Assembly (NCBI GenBank): GCA_020632955.1
Contig: JACKEO010000012.1
Span: 86,343 to 150,342, forward strand
DNA length: 64,000 nt
Direction: 5' to 3'
Source of the DNA: Alphaproteobacteria bacterium
GTDB taxonomy: Bacteria > Myxococcota_A > UBA796 > GCA-2862545
The translations under genes and the position numbers were made by a program. The first letter of the stretch is position 1, and the number at the start of each line of letters is the position of its first letter. Positions 51,778 through 59,532 of this stretch are shown one piece after another. The notes under the pieces are model-generated. The model saw only the letters and a program-made list of their open reading frames with translations, did not search any database and was not told the origin of the DNA.

Positions 51778-52151
51778 GCCGCCGCCGTGTGCGGCAACGC
51801 GCGGCGGTGGGCGTGCTCGGCAAGGCGCTGACCCGCCGTGCCCACGGCCGCTGCGAGCTCTGCGAGGGTCGCGAGGGCGTGCGCGCCTGGGAGATCCCGC
51901 CCTTCCCCGAGGAGCCCGACCTCGACCGCGCCCTGCTCGCCTGCGAGCGCTGCCGCGCGTGGCTGGAGGGCGCCCCCGTGGAGCAGGTGGAGGCCCACTT
52001 CCTCGGCGGCGCCGTGTGGTCGGCCGTGCCCGCGGTGCGCCTGGCCGCCGCCCGCCTCCTCCTGGCCGTGGACTTCGCCGACGACCCCTGGGTGCGCGAC
52101 GCGCTGGACGCGGCGGGGGTGGACCCGCAGACGGGCGAGTTCGCGGCCTGA
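51774..52151 (+). CDS. PhnA-type zinc-ribbon protein, N-terminal domain only
   Basis: The 125-residue protein starts VSRRRVRQRAAVGVLGKALT (GTG overlapping the previous TGA). It has the PhnA N-terminal zinc ribbon: LTRRAHGRCELCEGREGVRAWEIPP, then LACERCRAWLEG, then GGAVWSAVPAVRLAAARLL, which matches the MWSEVPAVQVVAWRML segment of PhnA-like proteins. The usual C-terminal PhnA/YjdM domain is missing. Despite the name, PhnA is not a phosphonate enzyme. It is coupled to the exported helical protein and to the TldD/E pair, so the four genes are one operon. Confidence 0.7.
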   Translation: MSRRRVRQRAAVGVLGKALTRRAHGRCELCEGREGVRAWEIPPFPEEPDLDRALLACERCRAWLEGAPVEQVEAHFLGGAVWSAVPAVRLAAARLLLAVDFADDPWVRDALDAAGVDPQTGEFAA

Positions 52152-52152
52152 C

Positions 52153-53718
52153 TCAGGGTGCGACGGCGCGCGCCAGCTCGGGGAAGGCCACCGTGGGGTC
52201 CACGGCCGTGCCCACGTGCCAGCCGTCGCCGGGCTCCGCCTCGCGGACCTCGCGGCACACGCTGCCCACCAGCCACACGCTCGCGCGCCCGTACACGGGC
52301 CCCACGTGCTCGTCGGTCGCCAGCGACCACGCCTGGGCGGCGCTGCGCGGGCCGGCCGTGGCGTCGCAGAGGTCCACCGCGCCGGTGAGCACGTGGGGCT
52401 GGGCGGTGCGGAAGACGGGGGTGCTGCACGCGGCGTCGGCGTAGACCGGCTCGGCGTCGAGGCGGACGGTGCCGTCGGGCACGCAGGCCACGCGGTCGTC
52501 GGCGAAGCGCACGGCATCGCAGGTGCCGTCCACGCCGTCCACCGACCACGGCGCGTCGGCCACGAGGTGCAGGTCGCCCACGGCGTCCGCCCACCGGCGG
52601 CGGTGCACCGGGCCCGGGCCCTCCGCCACCTCCGACACCGCGGGGATCGTCGCGGCGGGGATGGGGTCGCCCAGCTCGATCCAGGGCCCCGGCCCCTCCC
52701 ACGGGGCGCAGCTCTGCGCATCGCCCACCTGGACCTCGCCCGTCCACGGGGCGCCGATCTCGAACAGGGCGTAGCCGTCCACGAGGTGGTTGCGCGCCAG
52801 CACGCGGCGTGGTGCCGGGCAGCCCGGCCGCGTGCCCACCCGGGCCAGGGCCTGCGCGTCGCAGCCGGCGCCGCCCCACCAGCCGCCGTTGACGCGGTCG
52901 GCGAAGGGGCCGCCGGTGCAGCGGGTGACGCCCTCGAGCAGCCGGGGGTGGCAGGTGTCGTGGTCGTCCACGAGGTCGATCGCCACCTCGGCGCCGTCGT
53001 CGGCCCGCAGCACCCGCACGCCCACGCCGGCGGTGCCCAGGCGGTCCTCGGCGGTGAACGCGACGAAGGCGGTGGGGTCGACGGGCGTGTCGGTGGCCAG
53101 GTCGAGCGCGTACACCGTGGACGGGAGCGGCTGGGAGAGCTGGGCGGCGAGCCCGCGCGTCTCGCAGGCGTTCGTGTCGATGCCCCAGTCGTACACCTCG
53201 CCCGCCAGGGGCTCGGGACGCCCCTGGAAGATGCGGACGTGGGCGCTGTGGCCGCAGACGCGCTCGTCGGGGACCTCCTCGCGGACGTAGCCCGCGTCGT
53301 GGGCGTCGAGGCCCACGGCGAACCAGGCGCGCGCGCGGCAGGTGGCGTCGCGGTAGCCCAGCACCTGCACGCCCGTGCGGGGCAGGCAGCGCACCACGCC
53401 GTCGCTCGCCAGCAGCGGGTCGCAGTCCACGCCGAGCAGGGTGTCGTGGAAGTGGGCGAAGACCTCGGTGCCGGGGCCCGCCGACCACGCGACGGCCTGC
53501 AGCCGGCTGCCCGAGCGCATGCCGTCGAAGGGGGGTGAGGCGACGCTGGCGCTGTCGGAGGTGTCGCGCGCGGTGTCGGAGGTGTCGTCCGGGCCGGCGC
53601 TGTCGTCGGCGCTGTCGTCGCCCACGTCGTCGGGCGCCACGCCGGGCGCGTCCGGGTCGCCGACGGGCGCGACGCACCCGGCCAGCACCAGCCCCACGAT
53701 CCACGGTCGACGGCCCAT
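52153..53718 (-). CDS. Cys-rich lipoprotein of unknown function with DUF-type repeats
   Basis: The 521-residue protein starts MGRRPWIVGLVLAGCVAPVG with a lipobox, then a 40-residue Asp/Ser/Thr linker (DDVGDDSADDSAGPDDTSDT). The body has many regularly spaced Cys (VDCDPLL, ATCRARAW, NACETRG, HDTCHPRLL, RPGCPAP). Related strings recur (LDATHDAGYV, WDGTC, DAACSTPVF), so it probably has two or three copies of a Cys-containing beta domain. No catalytic motif is evident. It converges on the PhnA-like gene. Confidence 0.75.
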   Translation of the reverse strand: MGRRPWIVGLVLAGCVAPVGDPDAPGVAPDDVGDDSADDSAGPDDTSDTARDTSDSASVASPPFDGMRSGSRLQAVAWSAGPGTEVFAHFHDTLLGVDCDPLLASDGVVRCLPRTGVQVLGYRDATCRARAWFAVGLDAHDAGYVREEVPDERVCGHSAHVRIFQGRPEPLAGEVYDWGIDTNACETRGLAAQLSQPLPSTVYALDLATDTPVDPTAFVAFTAEDRLGTAGVGVRVLRADDGAEVAIDLVDDHDTCHPRLLEGVTRCTGGPFADRVNGGWWGGAGCDAQALARVGTRPGCPAPRRVLARNHLVDGYALFEIGAPWTGEVQVGDAQSCAPWEGPGPWIELGDPIPAATIPAVSEVAEGPGPVHRRRWADAVGDLHLVADAPWSVDGVDGTCDAVRFADDRVACVPDGTVRLDAEPVYADAACSTPVFRTAQPHVLTGAVDLCDATAGPRSAAQAWSLATDEHVGPVYGRASVWLVGSVCREVREAEPGDGWHVGTAVDPTVAFPELARAVAP

Positions 53719-53934
53719 GTTCCACCCCGCTGCGCCCAGGCGGGCCAGGGTAGCAGGCCGGGACCCGGGTCGCAGGGGGGATCCGCCGCGCCGCGGCGCC
53801 GTCCCGTGGGCTCACGCCCCGCGCGCGACGGGCCCTGGGACCCGGCGTTCAACGCCCGTGCCCTGCAGGGCGCGCGTCGTGCATCGACACCGCCGCTCGG
53901 CACCGCGTAGCGTCCCGCGGCGCCCGGAGGCTGC

Positions 53935-54957
53935 ATGTCCCTCTCCCGTCCCCTGATCGTGCTGCTGCTCGGAACCCTGGCGTGCACGAACGACCGGGAC
54001 AAGGACGAGCTCACCGACACCGACACCGACACCGGGGGGGCGGACTCCAGCGACACGACGGACTCGGCGGACTCCGCCGACTCCTCGCTGCCGGGGGACT
54101 CCGGGGACTCGGGCGCGGTGGGTGACTCGGGCGACTCGGGCTCCGCGGGTGACTCCGGGAGCACGGGAGACAGCGGCGACAGTGGCGACAGCGGAGACAG
54201 CGGAGACAGCGGAGACAGCGGCGCCGTGGCCTGCACGCGCACGGTGTTCGGGAGCACGGTGCCCACGCCGCTGGCCTTCTGGACGATGGACGCCTCCTCG
54301 GTCAGCGGCACCACCCTCGCCGATGCGCAGGCCGCCGCGCCCGGCACGCTCGTGGGCGGCCCGTCCACCACGGCCGGCGTGTGCGGGGAGGCGCTGGACC
54401 TGGACGGCGTGGACGACTTCGTGCGCATCGACAACGAGGCGCTGTTCGACTTCAGCACCGCCACGCCCTTCACCATCGCGGCCTGGGTGAAGGTGCCCGG
54501 CACACTGGGGCCCTTCGTCTTCGGCAAGTCCGACAACGCGGTCGCGGCGGGTGGGGCGCCCGGGTACTACGCAGGCCTCAGGGACGCCGCGAACAACCAC
54601 CGGGCGCTGCTGGATCTGGTGAACGATCCGGGCAACCTGGGCCGCCGGGTGCAGACGAGCACCGGCGGGTACGTCGACGACACCTGGCACCACCTCGTCT
54701 ACATCTACGACGGGTCCAACACCGTGGCGGGCATCAGCTTCGTGGTCGACGGGCAGTCCGTGACCTCCACCACCATCGTGAACTCGAACCCCGGCGACAT
54801 CCTCAACGACGTGAAGCCGGCCATCGGCATCCGGGGCACGGGGGCGTCGGATCCTGCGTTCCGTCCCTTCCAGGTGGACGAGCTGGGCGTCTGGGGCGTG
54901 GCGCTCACGGTCACGCAGGCGCAGGCCCTGTACGCGGCGCTGGGGGGCACCCCCTGA
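53935..54957 (+). CDS. LamG/concanavalin-like lipoprotein with Asp-Ser-Gly repeat linker
   Basis: The 340-residue protein starts MSLSRPLIVLLLGTLACTND with a lipobox. A long linker of Asp, Ser, Gly and Thr (about residues 25-98) leads to a LamG/LamGL domain: FWTMDASSVSGTTLADAQA, CGEALDLDGVDDFVRIDN, FTIAAWVKVPG, WHHLVYIYDGSN and FQVDELGVWGVALT. LamG domains bind sugars or glycoproteins. The linker DNA contains six tandem 9-base units at 54169-54222. The protein probably stands out from the cell surface. Confidence 0.85.
   Translation: MSLSRPLIVLLLGTLACTNDRDKDELTDTDTDTGGADSSDTTDSADSADSSLPGDSGDSGAVGDSGDSGSAGDSGSTGDSGDSGDSGDSGDSGDSGAVACTRTVFGSTVPTPLAFWTMDASSVSGTTLADAQAAAPGTLVGGPSTTAGVCGEALDLDGVDDFVRIDNEALFDFSTATPFTIAAWVKVPGTLGPFVFGKSDNAVAAGGAPGYYAGLRDAANNHRALLDLVNDPGNLGRRVQTSTGGYVDDTWHHLVYIYDGSNTVAGISFVVDGQSVTSTTIVNSNPGDILNDVKPAIGIRGTGASDPAFRPFQVDELGVWGVALTVTQAQALYAALGGTP
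54169..54222 (+). repeat. Six tandem 9-bp repeats coding Asp-Ser-Gly
   Basis: Units GACAGCGGC, GACAGTGGC, GACAGCGGA (three times) and GACAGCGGC follow without spacers in the linker of the LamG lipoprotein. The near-identical DNA can slip in replication and change linker length by three residues per unit without a frameshift. Confidence 0.85.
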
Positions 54958-54969
54958 GGGGTGCGCGGG

Positions 54970-55644
54970 TCAGGGGGCGGCGCCCGGCGGCGCCCACAGT
55001 CCCCGCGCCACGAGCTCCGGGATCACCGCGGCCTCCACCGCCTGCTTCGCCACCTCGACGGCGCGTGCGCCCTCGAGCAGGCCCCACGCCGCCCCGTCGG
55101 GACCGGCGGCACCCACGGCGCGGGCGGCGACCACCGCGCGCAGCACCTGCCGGCTGAGTCGGGGTGCCGCCTCGCGTCGGGCCTCGGCGGACAGGCCGTC
55201 GAGGGCCGCGTCGAGGGCCACCCAGCCCAGCGCCGCGTGGCGGGCCTCGTCGGCGGCGATGCCGCGCAGCAGCTCGGTCACCCCCGGCGCCGTGGCGGCG
55301 CCCGCCGCCACCCGCAGCATCGCCGCGGCGATGGCCTCGCCCGCGCAGAGCAGGAAGACCACGTGCTCCATCAGGGCCCCCCGCGCCTCGCCCTCGGCGG
55401 GGGGCAGGCCGGGGAGCGGGCCGCCGGCCTCCGCGTCGCCCCCCAGGCGGGTCACCACCTCGGCGCACAGCCCCTGGTGACGTCGCTCGTCGGCGGCGGT
55501 GCGCCGCAGGGCCGTGGCCACGCCCGCACGCTCGGGCACGAGCGCCTCGAAGCGGGCGGCCAGCAGCTCCATCGTGTGGGCGGAGGCCTGCTCGGCCCGC
55601 GTGCGGGCCTGCCATCGCGCGCGCACCGTGGGGTGGGCGGTCAC
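54970..55644 (-). CDS. Ferritin-like diiron protein of unknown function
   Basis: The 224-residue protein is almost all helix. It has two ExxH motifs at the right spacing for a diiron four-helix bundle: RRTAADERRHQGLCAEVV at about residue 50, and GIAADEARHAALGWVALD at about 135. The other expected Glu ligands are in MELLAARFEAL and LLCAGEAIAAAML. This is a ferritin-like or rubrerythrin-like core with no iron-sulfur domain. The GTG start lies 4 bases after the stop of the small lipoprotein gene. Reaction unknown. Confidence 0.75.
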   Translation of the reverse strand: MTAHPTVRARWQARTRAEQASAHTMELLAARFEALVPERAGVATALRRTAADERRHQGLCAEVVTRLGGDAEAGGPLPGLPPAEGEARGALMEHVVFLLCAGEAIAAAMLRVAAGAATAPGVTELLRGIAADEARHAALGWVALDAALDGLSAEARREAAPRLSRQVLRAVVAARAVGAAGPDGAAWGLLEGARAVEVAKQAVEAAVIPELVARGLWAPPGAAP

Positions 55645-55648
55645 CGGC

Positions 55649-55858
55649 TCATCCGTTGCAGATCCACTCGCAGTCCGGCTTGCCCTCCGACAGGCAGGTC
55701 TTCATCCAGACGTCGCAGCAGCTCCAGTCGAAGCCGGTCTCGCCCAGCTGCTGGTCCTTGCAGGCCGCCACGTCCTCCGCCGGGGGCGGATCGGGGAGCG
55801 GGGTGCAGCCGGTGGCCAGGGCAGCCACCACCAGGGTGGAGGGCAGATCGGGTCGCAA
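55649..55858 (-). CDS. Small Cys-rich lipoprotein
   Basis: The 69-residue protein starts MRPDLPSTLVVAALATGCTP (TTG start with GGAG upstream) and has a lipobox Cys at residue 18. The mature part has six Cys (ACKDQQ, WSCCDVWMKTCL, CEWICNG), probably three disulfides. No family is recognised. It lies directly before the ferritin-like gene and 48 bases after the GDPD gene on the same strand. Such small lipoproteins with three disulfides occur in several of this window's styles. Confidence 0.7.
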   Translation of the reverse strand: MRPDLPSTLVVAALATGCTPLPDPPPAEDVAACKDQQLGETGFDWSCCDVWMKTCLSEGKPDCEWICNG

Positions 55859-55906
55859 GGGGGCTCCTCACCGTGCCGGACGCATCCTAGCCGTTGCCGG
55901 GACGGG

Positions 55907-56779
55907 TCACTGCCCGATCGCGTCCAGCAGCTCCACGGCCAGATCGGTCTGCACGAGCTGCACGCCGGTGTCGAGGTAGCGGCGCCACCCCGCGTCGGTG
56001 CCGGTGGTGAGCCAGGTGACGTCGCCCAGGAAGGCGTCCTGCTGCACGCGGAGGCCGCGGGCGTGGGCGGCGGCCACGAAGTCGGCGTCGGGCGTGGCCG
56101 AGGCGAGCTCCACCCACTGCAGGCCCGGCAGGGCGGCCACGGCCCCGTCGAGCTCGTCGGCGTCCTCCACGGCCGCCAGCCAGCGCAGCGTGGGGTCGAG
56201 GGCGGCAGCACGCACCAGGGAGTCCACGCCGTCGCGCACGAGCACGTGGTCGTGGGCCTGCGCGGCCGCGATGTCGGCCACCACGAGATCCAGGCGGTCG
56301 GTCTTCACGTCCACGTAGAGCACGATGCCCCGGGCGACGGCCGCCTCCAGCAGGGCGACGAAGGTGGGGGGCGCCGAGCCGTCGTCGAGGTGCAGCGCCG
56401 CCACCTCGGCCGCGGTCATCGCCCCCACGTCGCCGGTGCCGTCGGTGGTGCGGTCGACGTCGCCGTCGTGCATCACCACGAGCACCTCGTCGGAGGTGGG
56501 GCGCACGTCGAGCTCCACGATGGGCACCCCGGCGTCGGCTGCGGCGTGCAGGCCTGCGAGGCTGTTCTCGGGGGTGGTGGGCCCCGCACCGCGGTGGGCG
56601 GCGACGAGGGGGCGCAGGCAGGTGGGGTCGTCGAGGCAGGCCACCACGTCCAGCGGCGGCAGGGCGGTGTCGCTGTCGGCGACCGCGGTGTCGCTGTCGA
56701 CGGCATCGGTGTCGGCGTCGTCGGGCGTGGACGCCGTGCAGGCCGCCAGGAGCAGGCAGGGGACGAGGACGCGGACCAT
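55907..56779 (-). CDS. Glycerophosphodiester phosphodiesterase lipoprotein
   Basis: The 290-residue protein starts MVRVLVPCLLLAACTASTPD with a lipobox, then an Asp-rich linker (DADTDAVDSDTAVADSD). The GDPD domain has VAAHRGAGPTTPENSLAG with the catalytic His and Glu, IVELDVRPTSDEVLVVMHDG with the metal-binding Glu-Asp and second His, and VDVKTD. All key residues are present. It hydrolyses glycerophosphodiesters from phospholipids outside the cytoplasm. The ATG is well placed. Domain length (about 240) is standard. Confidence 0.93.
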   Translation of the reverse strand: MVRVLVPCLLLAACTASTPDDADTDAVDSDTAVADSDTALPPLDVVACLDDPTCLRPLVAAHRGAGPTTPENSLAGLHAAADAGVPIVELDVRPTSDEVLVVMHDGDVDRTTDGTGDVGAMTAAEVAALHLDDGSAPPTFVALLEAAVARGIVLYVDVKTDRLDLVVADIAAAQAHDHVLVRDGVDSLVRAAALDPTLRWLAAVEDADELDGAVAALPGLQWVELASATPDADFVAAAHARGLRVQQDAFLGDVTWLTTGTDAGWRRYLDTGVQLVQTDLAVELLDAIGQ

Positions 56780-56837
56780 GGGGGCCTCCGGGGCGAGCGC
56801 GCGGTCGGCCTCCGCGGGAGGCGAGCGGGCCAGACGG

Positions 56838-57641
56838 CTAGTCCGGACCCTCCGCCTCGGGCAGGAGGGGGTCGCAGAAGAGCACGTACCAGTCGCGCAC
56901 GTCGCGCAGGTCGCGATCGAGCCACACGCCGAAGCCCTCGGGCACCTCGTCGGGGCGGCGCGCCTTGCGCACCTCGGGCGTGGCCTGGTTCGACCGCACG
57001 CACTGCTTGAAGCGCAGGCGGTAGGGCTCCAGCGCCGACGAGACCTGGTCGCGGCAGCGGAGCAGGCGCTCGGCGGTGCCGTCCTCGCAGATGGTGAGCT
57101 GGGCGTTCTGCACGAAGCGCAGCCAGCGCTCCTCGAGCTTCTCCTCGCGCACCTCGAGCACCCGCGCCTCGGTGGCGGCGAGCGCCATGCGGGTGCCGGC
57201 CAGCGCCTCGCGGGTGCGGGCCAGGTCGCGCAGCAGCTCGGTCTTCTCGGCCACGGCGCTGGCGAGCTCGGCCTCCAGGGAGTCGAGCTGGGCGCGCGCC
57301 TCCTCCAGCCGCACCTTGCCGTCCTCGCCCACGTCGGCGCCGGTGCGCACCTCGGCCTCGAGGCGGTTGATCTCGGCCTCCTTCTCGCGCACCCGCAGCT
57401 CGAGGGCCGTGACCTTCGTCTGGGCCTCCTCCAGCGTCTCGGCGGTCTGGCGCATGTAGGGCAGGCAGACGATCTGCAGCTCGGAGGGTGCGTACTCCCG
57501 CGGGATCTCCACCACGACGGGCTCGTCGGGCAGGTTCGGCACCAGGGCCACCCAGGTCACGAAGACCCCGCCCAGCAGCCCCACGGCGAGGCTGGTGAAC
57601 ATCACGGCCAGGCTGGTGCCGTCGCGGGAGGGGGTGCTCAC
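56838..57641 (-). CDS. Membrane-anchored coiled-coil protein, function unknown
   Basis: The 267-residue protein has a membrane helix at about 15-35 (MFTSLAVGLLGGVFVTWVALV). A 110-residue coiled coil follows (AETLEEAQTKVTALELRVRE, NRLEAEVRTGADVGEDGKVRL, EEARAQLDSLEAELASAVAE). The C-terminal domain has Cys pairs (LTICEDGTAERLLRCRD, FKQCVRSN) and DRDLRDVRDWYVLFCDPLL. No family was recognised. The GTG at 57641 (VSTPSRDGTSL) is one of three close options. It follows the HExxH gene by about 110 bases on the same strand. Confidence 0.72.
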   Translation of the reverse strand: MSTPSRDGTSLAVMFTSLAVGLLGGVFVTWVALVPNLPDEPVVVEIPREYAPSELQIVCLPYMRQTAETLEEAQTKVTALELRVREKEAEINRLEAEVRTGADVGEDGKVRLEEARAQLDSLEAELASAVAEKTELLRDLARTREALAGTRMALAATEARVLEVREEKLEERWLRFVQNAQLTICEDGTAERLLRCRDQVSSALEPYRLRFKQCVRSNQATPEVRKARRPDEVPEGFGVWLDRDLRDVRDWYVLFCDPLLPEAEGPD

Positions 57642-57750
57642 CGGGGGCACACCCACGAGGCGAGGGCAGCGCGCGGTGCGGCGCGGGGCGACATCGGCGG
57701 ATCCTCGGGAGACACGGAGGGTCCGAGCATACCGCGCCAGCCGCCGGGGG

Positions 57751-59532
57751 TCACAGGGAGGCGTCCTGCTCGGCCACGGCCGCGGGCACGAGGATGCCGT
57801 GCTCCTCGAGGGCGAGGCGCTCGTCGTCGGGCAGATCGGGCGGCGCAGGCGGATCGAGCGCGGCGAGCACGTCGGCCGTCTCGGGGTCCACGTCGAGCAC
57901 CAGCAGCTCGCCGTCGGCCGCCAGGGCCACCACCAGGGCGGTGGGCGCGGGCGCGAGGGGCTGGCCGTCCACGGCGTCGACCCCCCAGCCCGGACCGGCG
58001 CCGAGCTGCAGGCCGCCGGCGTCCACGCGCTCGGCGAGGGCCAGCACGTCGTGGGCGGCACGCACCAGCTGCACCCCGTCGGCGAGCGCGCGTCGGGCGT
58101 CGCGGGCGGGGCCCAGAGGGGGCTGCAGCGGCGTGGTGGCGTGGGTGGCGGCGGCCTCCCAGGCCGCGAGGTCGGCCACCACCGGCGCCTGCTGCGTGGC
58201 CCACCAGGCGGCCCAGCGCGCGGCCAGCGGGAGCCGCCGCGGGTGGGCGAGGTCGTGGGCGGCGAAGGCGGTCAGTGCCTCGGGCAGCCGGGGACCGAGC
58301 AGGTCGACCACCAGCGGGGTGGCGGTGGGCAGCCCCTCCGCGAGGCCCTCCGTGGCCGGGGGCAGGCCCGGCAGCGCGTAGCCGGTGGCCCAGACCTCCG
58401 GGCCCGTGCCGAGCGGCTCCAGCGCCTCCTGCACCCGCTGCAGCGCCCGCCGGCCCGCCGCGTCGGGATCGTCGTCGGCGCGCGTGGTGGCCGGCACGGC
58501 CTCGGCCAGCGCGTCCACCGCCAGCGCCACCCGCGCCGCGGCGCGTCGGGGCAGGTCGAGGCCGTGCTGCACCAGGCGTGCGCCCAGGTCCTGCAGGGTC
58601 CACCGCCACCGGCCGTGCAGCGCCGACGGCGCGAGGGCGGGCGGAGGCGGGCCGCCGAGGAGGTGGTCGAACACGGCGAGCACGCGGTCCTCGAGCGCAT
58701 CGAGCGAGGGCGACCAGCCGCCCCCGGCCACCGCGAAGCGCTCCATCCAGCCGGCGAAGGCGGGGTGGGCGAGGCGGGTGCCGTGGCTGCGCGCGTAGGC
58801 CACGCCGTCGCTGCACAGGTCGAGGGTGGCGTGCCGGTGGGGGATGGGGCGCCCCTCCCGCCGGCTGCGGGCCACCGCGTCGAGCTCCCGTGCCACGAAG
58901 CGCTGGCCGGCCTCGAGGTGGGCCTCCGCGGCCTCGTCGTCGGCCAGGGGGCCCGCCAGGGCCTCGCAGCGCGCGCAGCTCGCCCGGTACAGCGCGCCCT
59001 GGCCCTGGTGGTCGGGACAGCGCCGCAGGAAGGCCTCGTCGAGGAAGTACCAGAGCGCCACGGGGAGCAGCTCGGCCAGCCGGCCCGCCGTGGCGTGGAA
59101 GAAGGGGGAGGCCCCCGGCTGCCAGGCGAAGCCCACGAGGCCGTGGCAGAGCTCGTGCACCGCCCACTTGGCGCGGTGGCCGGGGTGGTAGCTGGCCACC
59201 GCGAGGTCGTGGCGGAAGGCCTGGTACTTGGGCTCGGGGAGCACCCCCGCCTCCCAGGCGGGCGGGTCGCCGGCGCCGGGGCCGCTGGCCGGGTCGAGCC
59301 AGGCCTCGGGCAGCTCCAGGTGCACCCGGTGCTCGAAGTGGAAGTGGAACAGCCCCTGCCGCGCGGCCTCGCGGCTCACGGCGGCCGCGGCGGGGGTGCG
59401 GGCGAGCTCCTGGCGCGCCGTGGCGTCGGGGGCCTCCACGGCGCCCCCTGCGGCGAGGGCGGCGGCCTCGGCGCGGAGGTGGGCGGCGACCTGCGCCGGC
59501 GTGCGGACCGGGCGCGCGGGAGCGCGGGTCAC
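57751..59532 (-). CDS. HExxH-motif protein with possible PqqD-like tail, partner of MopE-like and pseudo-HxsB genes
   Basis: The 593-residue protein has no signal peptide. A zinc-type motif HELCH (WAVHELCHGLVGFAWQPGA) is at about residue 138, with ASPFFHATAGRLAELLPVALWYF after it. A Cys cluster RRCPDHQGQGALYRASCARC follows at about 180. The middle is helical. The last 60 residues (VVALAADGELLVLDVDPETADVLAALD, then ERLALEEHGILVP) resemble the tail of PqqD/RRE-type peptide-recognition domains. The GTG start at 59532 overlaps the TGA of the MopE-like gene (GTGA), so the two are coupled. Family unknown; a peptide- or protein-modifying role is inferred. Confidence 0.75.
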   Translation of the reverse strand: MTRAPARPVRTPAQVAAHLRAEAAALAAGGAVEAPDATARQELARTPAAAAVSREAARQGLFHFHFEHRVHLELPEAWLDPASGPGAGDPPAWEAGVLPEPKYQAFRHDLAVASYHPGHRAKWAVHELCHGLVGFAWQPGASPFFHATAGRLAELLPVALWYFLDEAFLRRCPDHQGQGALYRASCARCEALAGPLADDEAAEAHLEAGQRFVARELDAVARSRREGRPIPHRHATLDLCSDGVAYARSHGTRLAHPAFAGWMERFAVAGGGWSPSLDALEDRVLAVFDHLLGGPPPPALAPSALHGRWRWTLQDLGARLVQHGLDLPRRAAARVALAVDALAEAVPATTRADDDPDAAGRRALQRVQEALEPLGTGPEVWATGYALPGLPPATEGLAEGLPTATPLVVDLLGPRLPEALTAFAAHDLAHPRRLPLAARWAAWWATQQAPVVADLAAWEAAATHATTPLQPPLGPARDARRALADGVQLVRAAHDVLALAERVDAGGLQLGAGPGWGVDAVDGQPLAPAPTALVVALAADGELLVLDVDPETADVLAALDPPAPPDLPDDERLALEEHGILVPAAVAEQDASL

